A program made the position numbers and the translations under genes. From positions 1-64,000 of the forward strand of contig JAGGDU010000228.1 in NCBI GenBank assembly GCA_018457135.1: 64,000 nt of DNA, in the 5' to 3' direction. The notes under the pieces were generated by a model. The model was not told where the DNA came from and ran no database searches. It was given only the letters and a program-made list of their open reading frames with translations. Of the stretch, positions 50,758 to 59,362 are shown in pieces (within the stretch, counting starts at the first letter, position 1; the number at the start of each line of letters is the position of its first letter). Source of the DNA: Trichodesmium erythraeum GBRTRLIN201 (lineage in GTDB: Bacteria; Cyanobacteriota; Cyanobacteriia; Cyanobacteriales; Microcoleaceae).

Positions 50758-50924
50758 AAGCGCCAGAAGTTTTAACCCTTTCCCAATCATCATTTTAATA
50801 TTACTTTTGTTTATACCCTTGGGACAAATTAATTTGATTGGAAAATTGAGTCAATAGCCAAGCCTTTTGTTTGAGGACAACTTTTTAGTTGGTAATACAA
50901 CAATAAATATATTAGTCGCTCCAA

Positions 50925-51140
50925 GGGCTATGCATCCTTAGCTCCTAGCTTCCCTTTTCATTAGTTCAAAAGCTAAACGGAGACAAAAAGTGGACCTTAC
51001 CTAGGAAGCATCAGACTACCACCAAGGTAGTAATATCCTTTGTTAGCGCAGCTCATGAGGTTTGCAAAACCTCAATCAACCAAAGAGCTTCGGCTCGGTG
51101 ATATCCCCTTAGCTTGAGTCACGGGAGAATGTCAAGTAAG
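50925..51140 (+). ncRNA. Structured non-coding segment, possible omega-RNA/right-end remnant of an IS605-type element
   Basis: A GC-richer segment with three clean hairpins in a row: CTACC-ACCAA-GGTAG (51016-51030), TGAGGTTT-GCA-AAACCTCA (51056-51074) and GAGC-TTCG-GCTC (51085-51096). It then ends in ATCCCC ... CGGGAGAATGTCAAG (about 51102-51137). IS200/IS605 right ends in cyanobacteria often close with a hairpin and GGGAGTGTCAA, and the omega-RNA lies just inside. No tnpB is adjacent. An independent small RNA or the leader of the GNAT gene are the alternatives. Confidence 0.45.
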
Positions 51141-51167
51141 CATCCCCATTACTAAGAATACAAAATT

Positions 51168-52460
51168 ATGAAACCTTTTATCCGCCAAAAGCAAAGCCAG
51201 GTGGTTATCCGTTCTCTAGAGTACCGAGACCTAGAAGCTATCAAAAAGCTATGTCGGGAAACTCCAGAAGCCCAGAATTGCCACCAAGATGTTACTTTTA
51301 ATCTCTCTCCCATTCACCTTAGCCAAAAATTGCCAGAAATTCATCATTGGTACTGGCCTATAAAGCTGTTGAGCTTTTTCCCTAATCCCTGTAAATATTT
51401 GTTAACTTCTTATGTTGCAGAAGTAGATGGACAAGTCAAGGGGGTAATTCAAGTTTGTCCAAGTAATCGCACTCGCAGCAGTTGGCGGGTAGAAAAGATA
51501 TTTATCGAAGAAACAGGAAATACAAGAGGAATAGGTTCTCAATTACTTCGATACTGCTTTGAAAAAATTTGGGAAGCACGGACATGGTTGTTGCAAGTTA
51601 ATGTTAATGATAAAGATACAATGGCACTGTATCGCCAAAATGGTTTTCAGCCATTGGCTCAAATTACTTACTGGACAATTACTCCCCAACAACTACAAGA
51701 TTTAGCCCTTTCACAGCCAAATTTACCCAACTTACTACCTGTTAGTAATGCTGATGCTCAGTTGCTCTATCAATTAGACACAGCATCAATGCCACCCCTG
51801 GTACGCCAAGTATTTGACCGCCATATCCAAGATTTTCAAACTAGTTTTGTTAGTGGTTTGATAGAAGGAATCAGGCAATGGCTTAATCATACTGAGTTGG
51901 TAAGTGGTTATGTGTTTGAATCTCAACGTAAGGCCGCAATAGGTTACTTCCAAGTAAAATTATGCCGTGACGGTACACAACCACACATAGCTGAGTTAAC
52001 TGTACATCCAGCTTATACTTGGTTATATCCAGAATTATTATCACAAATGGCAACATTGGCTCAAGATTTTCCTAATCAATCTTTGCAACTTGCTTGTGCT
52101 GATTATCAACCTGAACGTGAAGCTTATTTAGAACAGATAAAAGCAAAACAAATTGAACATACTTTGTTAATGTCTCGTTCTGTCTGGCATAAAATTCGGG
52201 AGTCTAGATTAGTTATTGCCGAACTCCAGTTTTCAGGAGTTCTTCAAAGTTTACAACCAGTTCGCAAACCAGTTCCTAGTCGTAGTTCTTGGTTGAAAAT
52301 GATGCGAAATAAAAAAGAGATGCGTAGTAACTCCCAGAAAAATACTAATACTGATAATAATCATGATTGGAAAGGGAAAAATGAAAAATTAAATTCGGTA
52401 TCGGAGTTTATACCTCATCATTCAAAAAGTGCAGAGAATAATGATGATAAAAAAATCTAA
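51168..52460 (+). CDS. GNAT-family N-acetyltransferase with long C-terminal extension
   Basis: 430 residues. Residues 12-170 form a GNAT domain (VIRSLEYRDLEAIKKLCRET; acetyl-CoA loop region IEETGNTRGIGSQLLRYCFE; VNVNDKDTMALYRQNGF). Residues 180-345 are a second, GNAT-like half (LLYQLDTASMPPLVRQVFDRH, HIAELTVHPAYTW). The last 80 are a charged, Asn/Lys-rich tail. Substrate unknown. It comes shortly before ruvX on the same strand; whether they share a transcript is unclear. Confidence 0.85.
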   Translation: MKPFIRQKQSQVVIRSLEYRDLEAIKKLCRETPEAQNCHQDVTFNLSPIHLSQKLPEIHHWYWPIKLLSFFPNPCKYLLTSYVAEVDGQVKGVIQVCPSNRTRSSWRVEKIFIEETGNTRGIGSQLLRYCFEKIWEARTWLLQVNVNDKDTMALYRQNGFQPLAQITYWTITPQQLQDLALSQPNLPNLLPVSNADAQLLYQLDTASMPPLVRQVFDRHIQDFQTSFVSGLIEGIRQWLNHTELVSGYVFESQRKAAIGYFQVKLCRDGTQPHIAELTVHPAYTWLYPELLSQMATLAQDFPNQSLQLACADYQPEREAYLEQIKAKQIEHTLLMSRSVWHKIRESRLVIAELQFSGVLQSLQPVRKPVPSRSSWLKMMRNKKEMRSNSQKNTNTDNNHDWKGKNEKLNSVSEFIPHHSKSAENNDDKKI

Positions 52461-52629
52461 TAATTACAATTTTTTAGCATACAACTATAGCAGTTTTCAT
52501 TATTCAAAAATACAGAGATTTTTGCTTAAAGGTACTTACGCACTTATACTGGGGATAAGACTTTTATATAATCAATGTAAATAACACTATAAATTCAATT
52601 ATTAATATAAAAAGGAGTACAATTACCAA

Positions 52630-53079
52630 ATGTCTCAAAAGCGTATTTCAGCCCTAGGTTTGGATGTAGGTATAAAACGTATGGGGGTTGCCGGATGTGA
52701 TGGTACTGGTTTAATTGCTACTGGTATTATGACTATCAAGCGGGCTTCATTTGAGAAAGATGTATTTCAATTGCAAAAGATTGTCCAGGAACGTCAGGTA
52801 CAAGTTCTTATAGTTGGTTTACCCTATTCTATGAATGGTTCTATAGGTTTCCAAGCTAAAAAAGTACAAAGATATGCTCAAAGGTTGTCACAAACTCTCG
52901 GATTACCTCTAGAATACGTTGATGAACGTTTAACTTCGGTCCAAGCTGAGGAAATGCTCAAGGCTGCTAATATTTCTCCTTCTCAAAATAAGGCCTTAAT
53001 TGATAGAAAGGCAGCAGCATTGATTTTACAACAATGGCTTGATGAACGCAGAGAAAAAAATACTCAGTTGACAAGCTAA
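52630..53079 (+). CDS. ruvX: Holliday junction resolvase-like RuvX (YqgF)
   Basis: 149 residues of RNase H-like fold: LGLDVGIKRMGVAGCD (first catalytic Asp), VLIVGLPYSMNG, and VDERLTSVQAEEML, with the last Asp in IDRKAAALILQQWL. YqgF-type proteins process 16S rRNA ends or Holliday junctions. In cyanobacteria it is often followed by DUF3727, mltG and yqeG genes; here the order is kept, but a 0.9 kb insertion carrying a MITE and a tnpB relic separates it from DUF3727. A GGAG lies about 13 bases before the ATG. Confidence 0.93.
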   Translation: MSQKRISALGLDVGIKRMGVAGCDGTGLIATGIMTIKRASFEKDVFQLQKIVQERQVQVLIVGLPYSMNGSIGFQAKKVQRYAQRLSQTLGLPLEYVDERLTSVQAEEMLKAANISPSQNKALIDRKAAALILQQWLDERREKNTQLTS

Positions 53080-53655
53080 TCATTGCAATATTTCATTGAC
53101 ATATTGAGTAAAGGCTAATTTTGATAGATAAGTAGCAATAAAAATATAATTGGTTAGGGTTAGGGTAGCTGTTTAATTGACGAATTATGTTCAACTTAGG
53201 AAGTGTAAAATGCAGAATTAAAGAGGTTTTTTAATAATTTTATTTTTCGTTAAATACTTTGGTTATATTACACCTTATTAGTGCTTATTGAGTATAGTGA
53301 AAAATACTATTACACAAAGGTAAGCTAAAATCATACACTGGATTACAATAGATATCTCAAAAAAAACGTTTTCTTGCCCCTGGCTCCCCCTTTCCTAAAT
53401 TGGCATTTTTGGAGATATTGTAATTAAAAAGTAAGTGAAAGGTGAATCACAGCTATGGCTATGATAGGAGTTGGCAAAATAACATACAAAAATAGTAAAT
53501 AAAAAAAATATATTTCCACTTTCTATTCTGCTAATAAGTTATAATTAAAGCACGAATTTATTACCTACGAAAACTTAAACATAAAAAGATTAGGAAAAAT
53601 AAGATTAAGCAAATCAATCTACAATGCAGGTGGGAGTTAATTCCTAACTATTTTA
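53080..53655. other. Spacer between ruvX and the tnpB relic
   Basis: It contains MITE-like copy C (listed). The rest is AT-rich with no gene. Confidence 0.4.
53342..53426. mobile_element. MITE-like element, copy C
   Basis: Terminal inverted repeats ATTACAATAGATATCTC-AAAAA and TTTTTGGAGATATTGTAAT flank CCCTTTCCTAAATTGGCATT. The right half matches copies A and B; the outer repeat differs, as if the ends co-varied. Confidence 0.55.
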
Positions 53656-53983
53656 ATGATCAAAGCCTTAGCATTAGGTCGTCCCCAGGACTTAAATGCT
53701 GGCCAGAAAGCTATAGGCGTGAATCCAAAAAGCACAAGTCAAGATTGCTCATATTGTCAGAACACATACCCTAAAAAATTATTAGAGATAACCCATTCCT
53801 ATCCACTATCCACATTGTAAAATTGTGGTATGTCGTGCTCCGCAGCCAGAAATATTAAAGACAGGGCAGAGACCCCTCCTTGAAATACACGCTTGTCTGA
53901 TGCAACAGCGGAACTGGGAAGCGAGAGACCCAAACTATACCGCAAGGTTAGTATGGGGTTATATCACATTAACAAATAATTAA
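53656..53983 (+). pseudogene. TnpB relic (zinc-ribbon end) abutting the DUF3727 start codon
   Basis: From 53656 the frame reads ALGRPQDLNAGQKAIGVNPKSTSQDCSYCQN, the end of TnpB with its first CxxC and the typical VNPxxTSQxCSxC, then stops at 53818. A second frame from 53810 reads PHCKIVVCRAPQPEILKTGQRPLLEIHACLMQQRN... and runs to TAA 53981-53983. The N-terminal two thirds are absent. The stop is one base before the ATG of the DUF3727 gene, so the relic now supplies its 5' region. Confidence 0.8.
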
Positions 53984-53984
53984 A

Positions 53985-54566
53985 ATGCCTAAAATGTTTT
54001 CATCCCCAGAATCACAAGAAAATGGACAATCTCAAGAAACCTATATCACTTTAACTGATGAGGCAGAACGAATACTATGTTGTACTATAGAGTATTCTCT
54101 AGAGTCAGATGATGAAGAGTATGTAATGTTACTACCATTAGACTTACCTGTTGAAATATTTACTTGGGGGCCAGAAGATGTAGAACAAGCAAGTATTCCT
54201 GTAGATAATGAATTAGAAATTGATAAAATTTTTGATACTGCTAAAGTTGTCCTTGAAGAACAAAACCTAGTCTTGCAAAGAACAGCAATAACGTTAACTG
54301 TTACTGGGGAGTTACCAGAATGGGGTGAAGATGAACTAGATGAAGTAGATGAAAATGATGAGGCCAGTGAATATTATGAAGAATTGGCAACTTTTTTGTA
54401 TGAAGATCGGAAATACGCTATATACACACCATTAGATCCATTTTTGATTCCAGCTCGTAAAAGTGATAATGGAAAACTGGAATTACTTTCAGAAGAAGAG
54501 TTTAAGCAAATTCAGCCAATGGTTCAAACAATGCTAGAAAATCAATTGTTTAATGATATGGAGTAA
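53985..54566 (+). CDS. DUF3727 domain protein
   Basis: 193 residues, strongly acidic. The N-terminal third resembles the DUF1292 type (ITLTDEAERILCCTIEYSLESDDEEYVMLLPLDLPVEIF). The C-terminal part is DUF3727 (YAIYTPLDPFLIPARK...LELLSEEEFKQIQPMVQTML). It is found in cyanobacteria and plastids, usually next to ruvX/mltG; the plastid homologues are linked to assembly of photosynthetic complexes, but the role here is unproved. There is no ribosome binding site before ATG 53985; the upstream sequence is tnpB debris. Confidence 0.88.
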   Translation: MPKMFSSPESQENGQSQETYITLTDEAERILCCTIEYSLESDDEEYVMLLPLDLPVEIFTWGPEDVEQASIPVDNELEIDKIFDTAKVVLEEQNLVLQRTAITLTVTGELPEWGEDELDEVDENDEASEYYEELATFLYEDRKYAIYTPLDPFLIPARKSDNGKLELLSEEEFKQIQPMVQTMLENQLFNDME

Positions 54567-54703
54567 AGCATTTGTAGGTTTTAGTAAATTCAGTCCTTTG
54601 GTCAAAGATTTAGCACTTAGTAATACTCTAGAATAGTCGAATCATAATTTTTACGACAAACTTAAGCTTAGAGCAATTTTGTTGCCCCATATTAACCAAT
54701 CAA

Positions 54704-55792
54704 ATGAAAAAAAGTATTAAACTTATTTCCAATCGTGCCTTATTTTACTTGGCCATTCTACCTGTAAGCTGTGGTGTTTTTGCTTGGCAGGGTTGGAGTT
54801 GGTGGAGTTGGGTAAGTAGACCTGTAGTTTCACCAACATCCTCTACTCAGTCTTCACAAGCTAATGCTATAAGAATTAAAATTCCTGTGGGAACTTATGG
54901 TCAACAAATAGGTGAGTATTTAGAAGATGCTGGTATTATTCGCTCTGCAACAGCTTGGAATTTATGGGTAAAATGGTTGAGTCTACAAAATCCCAATCTT
55001 GAGTTTAAAGCTGGAACTTATAATTTATTGCCTACAGAACCACTAAGCGCGATCGCAGATAAAATTCTACAGGGAGATGTAGTTAAACTCAGCTATGTCA
55101 TTCGTGAAGGATGGTCAATTCAACAAATGGCTGCATATTTGGATGATGAAGGTTTTTTTCCAGCTGCTGATTTTATTGCAGCAACAAAAAATATTCCCTA
55201 TGATAAGTTTCCATGGTTACCAACTAATATACCTCATCTAGAGGGTTATTTATTCCCAGATACTTATAAAATAGTAGCGGATAATATTACTCCAGAAGCT
55301 ATTATCAATCAAATGATAGGACAGTTTGAACAAGTAGCTTTGCCAGTTTATCAGAAAAACCAGAACAATACAACAAAATTGAGTCTTCATGAATGGGTAA
55401 GTTTAGCAAGTATTGTAGAAAAGGAAGCTGTAGTTGCACAAGAACGTGGTTTAATTTCGGGGGTGTTTAATAACCGTTTGGAACAGGGTATGAGGTTAGC
55501 AGCAGACCCAACAGTAGAATATGGTCTTGGTATTCGTCAAACGAAAGATAAGCCTCTTACTTATAGTCAGATTGAAACTCCTTCACCTTATAATACTTAT
55601 ATGAATACTGGGTTACCACCAACTCCTATTTCTAGTCCAGGTAAGGCCAGTTTGGAAGCAACTCTTAATCCAGAAGATACAGAATATTTGTATTTTATGG
55701 CTCGCTATGATGGTACCCATATTTTTAGTCGTACTGCTAGAGAACATGAGGCTGCTATTGCAGAGGTAGAGAGATTGTTATCATCTCAGTAA
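54704..55792 (+). CDS. mltG: Endolytic murein transglycosylase MltG
   Basis: Cuts nascent peptidoglycan glycan strands at the inner membrane and so sets chain ends. 362 residues with an N-terminal membrane span (RALFYLAILPVSCGVFAWQ), a LysM-like subdomain (IPVGTYGQQIGEYLEDAGII), and the YceG core with the catalytic Glu in LASIVEKEA (near residue 247), NRLEQGMRLAADPTVEYG, and TGLPPTPISSPGKASLEA. Gene order DUF3727-mltG-yqeG is typical of cyanobacteria. Confidence 0.95.
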   Translation: MKKSIKLISNRALFYLAILPVSCGVFAWQGWSWWSWVSRPVVSPTSSTQSSQANAIRIKIPVGTYGQQIGEYLEDAGIIRSATAWNLWVKWLSLQNPNLEFKAGTYNLLPTEPLSAIADKILQGDVVKLSYVIREGWSIQQMAAYLDDEGFFPAADFIAATKNIPYDKFPWLPTNIPHLEGYLFPDTYKIVADNITPEAIINQMIGQFEQVALPVYQKNQNNTTKLSLHEWVSLASIVEKEAVVAQERGLISGVFNNRLEQGMRLAADPTVEYGLGIRQTKDKPLTYSQIETPSPYNTYMNTGLPPTPISSPGKASLEATLNPEDTEYLYFMARYDGTHIFSRTAREHEAAIAEVERLLSSQ

Positions 55793-55973
55793 TTGTGATC
55801 CATTTTATTATGCTTGGGATTACTTTAGTAAATAGTAATTTTGTAGATTTTTTTGATGCTTAAAAAAGTGAAAATTAGCGACTTGTTAATAAATATTTTT
55901 TTCTATTTATACTCTGCTAATTTTTTACTTTATAATTGAGCAGCTGAAAATTATTGTTATAAATATTAATATT

Positions 55974-56531
55974 ATGTGTTGGGGTAAACTTTTACAACCA
56001 GATTTAGTTCTGGGTAACTCAGTCTTAAGTCTAACATTAGAAATTCTCCAAAAATATCAAATTCAAGGTTTGGTGTTAGATGTAGATGAGACTATTGTGC
56101 CAATTCACCATAGTCAAGCTTCTCCTGAATTAGCTGTGTGGGTAGAAAAAATTAAAAGTGTAGCAAGTTTATGGTTAGTCAGTAATAATCTTAGTCAAGA
56201 TAGAATAGGTCGAATTGGTGATTTACTCAATATACCTTATATTACTGCTGCTGGGAAACCTTCTCGTCGTAAGTTAAAAAAGGCTGTTGATGCGATGAAT
56301 TTACCAGTAGAAAAAGTTGCTATGGTAGGCGATCGCTTGTTTACTGATGTTTTAGCAGGAAATCGTTTAGGAATGTTTACTATTCTTGTTGAACCTATAT
56401 CTAGTAATGGTTTAGAATTTTCTAACTATAAAGTTCGTTCTTTTGAAGTATGGGTTTCTCAAATATTAGGAGTATCTTTGAATTTGACTACTCACTCTTT
56501 GATTTATGATCATAAAAATGATTTTATGTAA
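55974..56531 (+). CDS. YqeG family HAD phosphatase
   Basis: 185 residues of HAD subclass IIIA: motif I VLDVDETIVP with the nucleophile Asp, motif II LVSNN, a Lys in AAGKPSRRKLKKA, and motif III AMVGDRLFTDVLAGNRLGM. Cytosolic. The yeast and plant relatives dephosphorylate phosphatidylglycerophosphate, so a role in phosphatidylglycerol synthesis, essential for thylakoids, is plausible. It is the last gene of the ruvX-DUF3727-mltG-yqeG series. Confidence 0.9.
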   Translation: MCWGKLLQPDLVLGNSVLSLTLEILQKYQIQGLVLDVDETIVPIHHSQASPELAVWVEKIKSVASLWLVSNNLSQDRIGRIGDLLNIPYITAAGKPSRRKLKKAVDAMNLPVEKVAMVGDRLFTDVLAGNRLGMFTILVEPISSNGLEFSNYKVRSFEVWVSQILGVSLNLTTHSLIYDHKNDFM

Positions 56532-56542
56532 CTATTCAGCTC

Positions 56543-56645
56543 TCAGCTATCAGCTTCATTACCTTTAGAGGTTTCAAAGAATTAAAAGTAATATAGTAGA
56601 AATGAAACCAATGCTTACTTAATTCATTGGTTAGCTGATAGCTGA
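56543..56645. repeat. 13-base inverted repeat after yqeG
   Basis: TCAGCTATCAGCT (56543-56555) and AGCTGATAGCTGA (56633-56645) are perfect inverted copies 77 bases apart. The sequence resembles the CAGCTATCAGCTATCAG-type short repeats common between cyanobacterial genes. It may bound a small mobile cassette or act as a distant terminator. Confidence 0.5.
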
Positions 56646-57065
56646 CCACTAATGACTAAATGCTGATAATTTTTGAATGCTGATGATTTTATTTTTATAA
56701 GGGTTTTTTTAAGTTTTTTCAGGACTCACTCTTCTAACTATGGAGAGGGAGTAAAGCAGTTGGTAAGGATAGTTTATGCAATGTCCATAAGGAGGAAATA
56801 GTTAGGTATATTGGTCTGTTGACTTTTCTGTAACTATTCTCATCAAAATACTAACTTATGTGAGGGCTTTAGATATGTGCTCAGGCACTTTTTTCAATCA
56901 CAAAAGGGTTTGAGGCCATATCATTGAATACTCTAAGATTTAATCAGCAAAGCTTAATCAAATGATAAAGTTTGGCCAATAGGTTTCTGAGTTTATTAGA
57001 GTAAATAGCAATTCTAAATAGGTCATAAAAGATATCATGGTAAAAATAATATCTCTACTTCACTA
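56646..57065. other. Spacer before the IS630 relic
   Basis: No gene seen. Confidence 0.4.
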
Positions 57066-58001
57066 GATAAAAAATGAATATTATAGATGAACTAGATGAT
57101 TTTATATTTCAGTGAAAAGAGGCCAAAGAAATAACGGTGGTGCAGAGGGTAACGTGTGGGATGATGAGTTAAGTCGTTCCAAGTTTAGGGTGCGATCGCT
57201 CATCCTGCCTTTTTTGCTGCTGTATTGTTTTTAAGAGCATGGATCCAAATCCAATTTAAAGAAGCAATTGGAGTACTAAAATTTGTTCAATGACTCTTCA
57301 GGCTGGCAAAACTATTTCTACCAAATAACATAATGTAGTTTTTGAGTCTAATCAAAGTTATGATAACGAACCTGAAAAGGGCAGTTAGGACTTGGAAAAA
57401 AACTAAAAATAATTCTACCAAAAACAATGAATTAGTGAAAGCAAAAAAAGTTAGAGGGGATAAATTGACTAAATAGCAACCAGAAATAGAACTCAGACAG
57501 CAAGCAGTATTTATGATTGAGGAATGTAATCTGCTATGAGGACACCTTTGAGGTTATATTTAGGAAAAATATATCAAAGAAGAAAAATTCTGATAAAAAA
57601 TGAAAAATCAATGCTTACTTATTCTTCTACCTTAGACTATCAAAGCTAATAATTTATTCCTATTGAAAAGAATTGGAAATACCGAAAAGACCATGAAATT
57701 TATTACATATTTACAGAAGTAAAGGCTGGGAAAAAGATGGGCAATACTTGGGGATGAAGATACTGATCATAGTTGGAGAGAATTGCAAGAATATTTAATT
57801 ATCATTAATACAGAAAAACCCGAAGCAGAATGATGGATAAATTGTACATAATTTACTCCAAATGCCCCGGAGCAAAAATCCGTTGAAGATGTTTGGTAAC
57901 CAGGCAAAAATTTCATCAGATAATTTGAATATTTTTGCAGTTATTTGAAGTCTTTGGGGATCTGTTTGAATATTAGACTTTACCAAATTTTTTCAGTATG
58001 A
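57066..58001 (+). pseudogene. IS630-family transposase relic
   Basis: The start resembles NIIDELDDFIFQ*KEAKEI, the N-terminus of cyanobacterial IS630 transposases. After a disrupted stretch the main frame from 57387 reads QPEIELRQQAVFMIEECNLL, GNTEKTMKFITYLQK, ILGDEDTDHSWRELQEYL (second Asp region) and FTPNAPEQKSVEDVW (the NAPEQNPxExxW Glu region), to TGA at 57999. That frame has twelve internal stops over 205 codons but no frameshift. The transposase is dead. A HIP1 site and short unrelated sequence lie in the disrupted part (57180-57380). Confidence 0.8.
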
Positions 58002-58061
58002 AATCTTGCCACGACCAATAGGCGGACTGCTATATTTTTTCTAAAACTACTTAATCGATCT

Positions 58062-58661
58062 TTAGTTCTTAACTTCTGCTATTTCTATTACTCGACTATT
58101 CCAGTCTTTAACTAATAAATTCAGGGGCTTTTCAGACCTAATTTTGTACTTAATACCTCTTATTTGTACACGCATTAATATTTGTTCTAAACAGTCTTTA
58201 TCAAAACAAACATGACGTTGGTGATTTTTAGCACCGAGACTCGCTCCACTGATAATATGTAGTTGAGTGTTTTTCATTAATTGATACCACAAACCATCTG
58301 AAACTGCTGTTCCTTGGTTAGTAGTACTCAGTCTGGTATAATCATTTGATAGGTAAAGTGGATCCATACCAGTTGCTCCTAATGTTTGTTCATAATTATA
58401 GTAGTAATGTAAAGGTACTTCTGCTACTGGTAACTCTAGCATCCCTTCATATAATTGTTGGGCGATAGCTAAGTCGGAAACCATTATTGTATGAACTTTT
58501 GGAGCGCTAGTCAGAAACATCCACATAGCTACAGCATAAGCAGCTAATAGCATGACCATTATTCCCTGAGTAGAAAATAGACTATCAAGGGGCAATTGTG
58601 GTAAAAAAGCACTTATGTGAAACTTAGGAAGCAATAAAGCCATAACATTTACTGACATCAT
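58062..58661 (-). CDS. VOC (glyoxalase-like) protein with N-terminal membrane segment
   Basis: 199 residues. Residues 1-52 include hydrophobic stretches (MMSVNVMALLLPKF, GIMVMLLAAYAVAMWMFL). The rest resembles a vicinal-oxygen-chelate domain: VHTIMVSDLAIAQQLYEGMLELPVAEVPLHYY, RHVCFDKDCLEQILMRVQIRGIKY, and VIEIAEV. The metal ligands are not clear enough to predict catalysis. Related cyanobacterial proteins have no assigned role. Single gene, minus strand, next to the IS630 relic. Confidence 0.75.
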   Translation of the reverse strand: MMSVNVMALLLPKFHISAFLPQLPLDSLFSTQGIMVMLLAAYAVAMWMFLTSAPKVHTIMVSDLAIAQQLYEGMLELPVAEVPLHYYYNYEQTLGATGMDPLYLSNDYTRLSTTNQGTAVSDGLWYQLMKNTQLHIISGASLGAKNHQRHVCFDKDCLEQILMRVQIRGIKYKIRSEKPLNLLVKDWNSRVIEIAEVKN

Positions 58662-58963
58662 TCAATCAGATATAAAGTATTATTATAAATAGGTTTTTTT
58701 GACTTTACCACAAGTTTAATTTAAGTTTTACATTACTGCTATACTATGGCACGCTATATATAGTAAAGTTCTCGCTGTGTATTGACAATTTTTGTTATGA
58801 AGACTTACTTTATAGGATTTGGACTGTCAATATGCCATAGCTCACTGCTATAAGCCAAGGAATTATCAAATTATTTCAGTAGACAATTTATGTAGAAAAT
58901 CTTTTAAGGGTATCTTCAATTTAGCTTGAAGTTTAGGAACTGGTTCCCCAGAAGGATGTTAAA
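58662..58963. other. Divergent spacer between VOC and GGCT-like genes
   Basis: Promoter region for both genes. Nothing else recognised. Confidence 0.4.
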
Positions 58964-59362
58964 GTGAAGTATATTAAAGTGTTTGTCTATGGCACTCTCA
59001 AACCAGGGGAGGTTAATTATCAGTTTTACTGTGCTGAATATGTTGTGCACTTTTTTCCAGCGGTGGCAAAGGGTGTGCTGTATAAACTACCTATTGGTTA
59101 TCCGGCAATGACTAAAGGAGATAGTAATGTGCATGGATTTGTCTTATTATTTAAAAATCCTTTGGTTTTATCAGAACTTGATAAGTTAGAAGATTATCAT
59201 CCGAAACGTTCTCCAGAGAAAAACGAATATCAAAGACAAATTATTAATACCTTTAGCTCTGATGGAAAATATCTAGGTAAAGCTTGGAGTTATTTAATGT
59301 CACAAGAAAGGGTAGAGTTACTTGGGTCTCAAATATTACCTGGTGGGCTTTGGAAACCTTAA
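58964..59362 (+). CDS. Gamma-glutamylcyclotransferase-like (AIG2/GGCT) protein
   Basis: 132 residues with the family opening VFVYGTLKPGEVNY and a likely catalytic Glu in SELDKLEDY. It ends in WSYLM...GSQILPGGLW. Members convert gamma-glutamyl amines or peptides to 5-oxoproline. It starts at GTG 58964 with AAGGA 10 bases upstream. Substrate unknown. Confidence 0.85.
   Translation: MKYIKVFVYGTLKPGEVNYQFYCAEYVVHFFPAVAKGVLYKLPIGYPAMTKGDSNVHGFVLLFKNPLVLSELDKLEDYHPKRSPEKNEYQRQIINTFSSDGKYLGKAWSYLMSQERVELLGSQILPGGLWKP

Noticed and set aside
57795-57986. 63-codon open frame on minus in the IS630 relic
   Set aside because: Antisense to the recognisable transposase frame.
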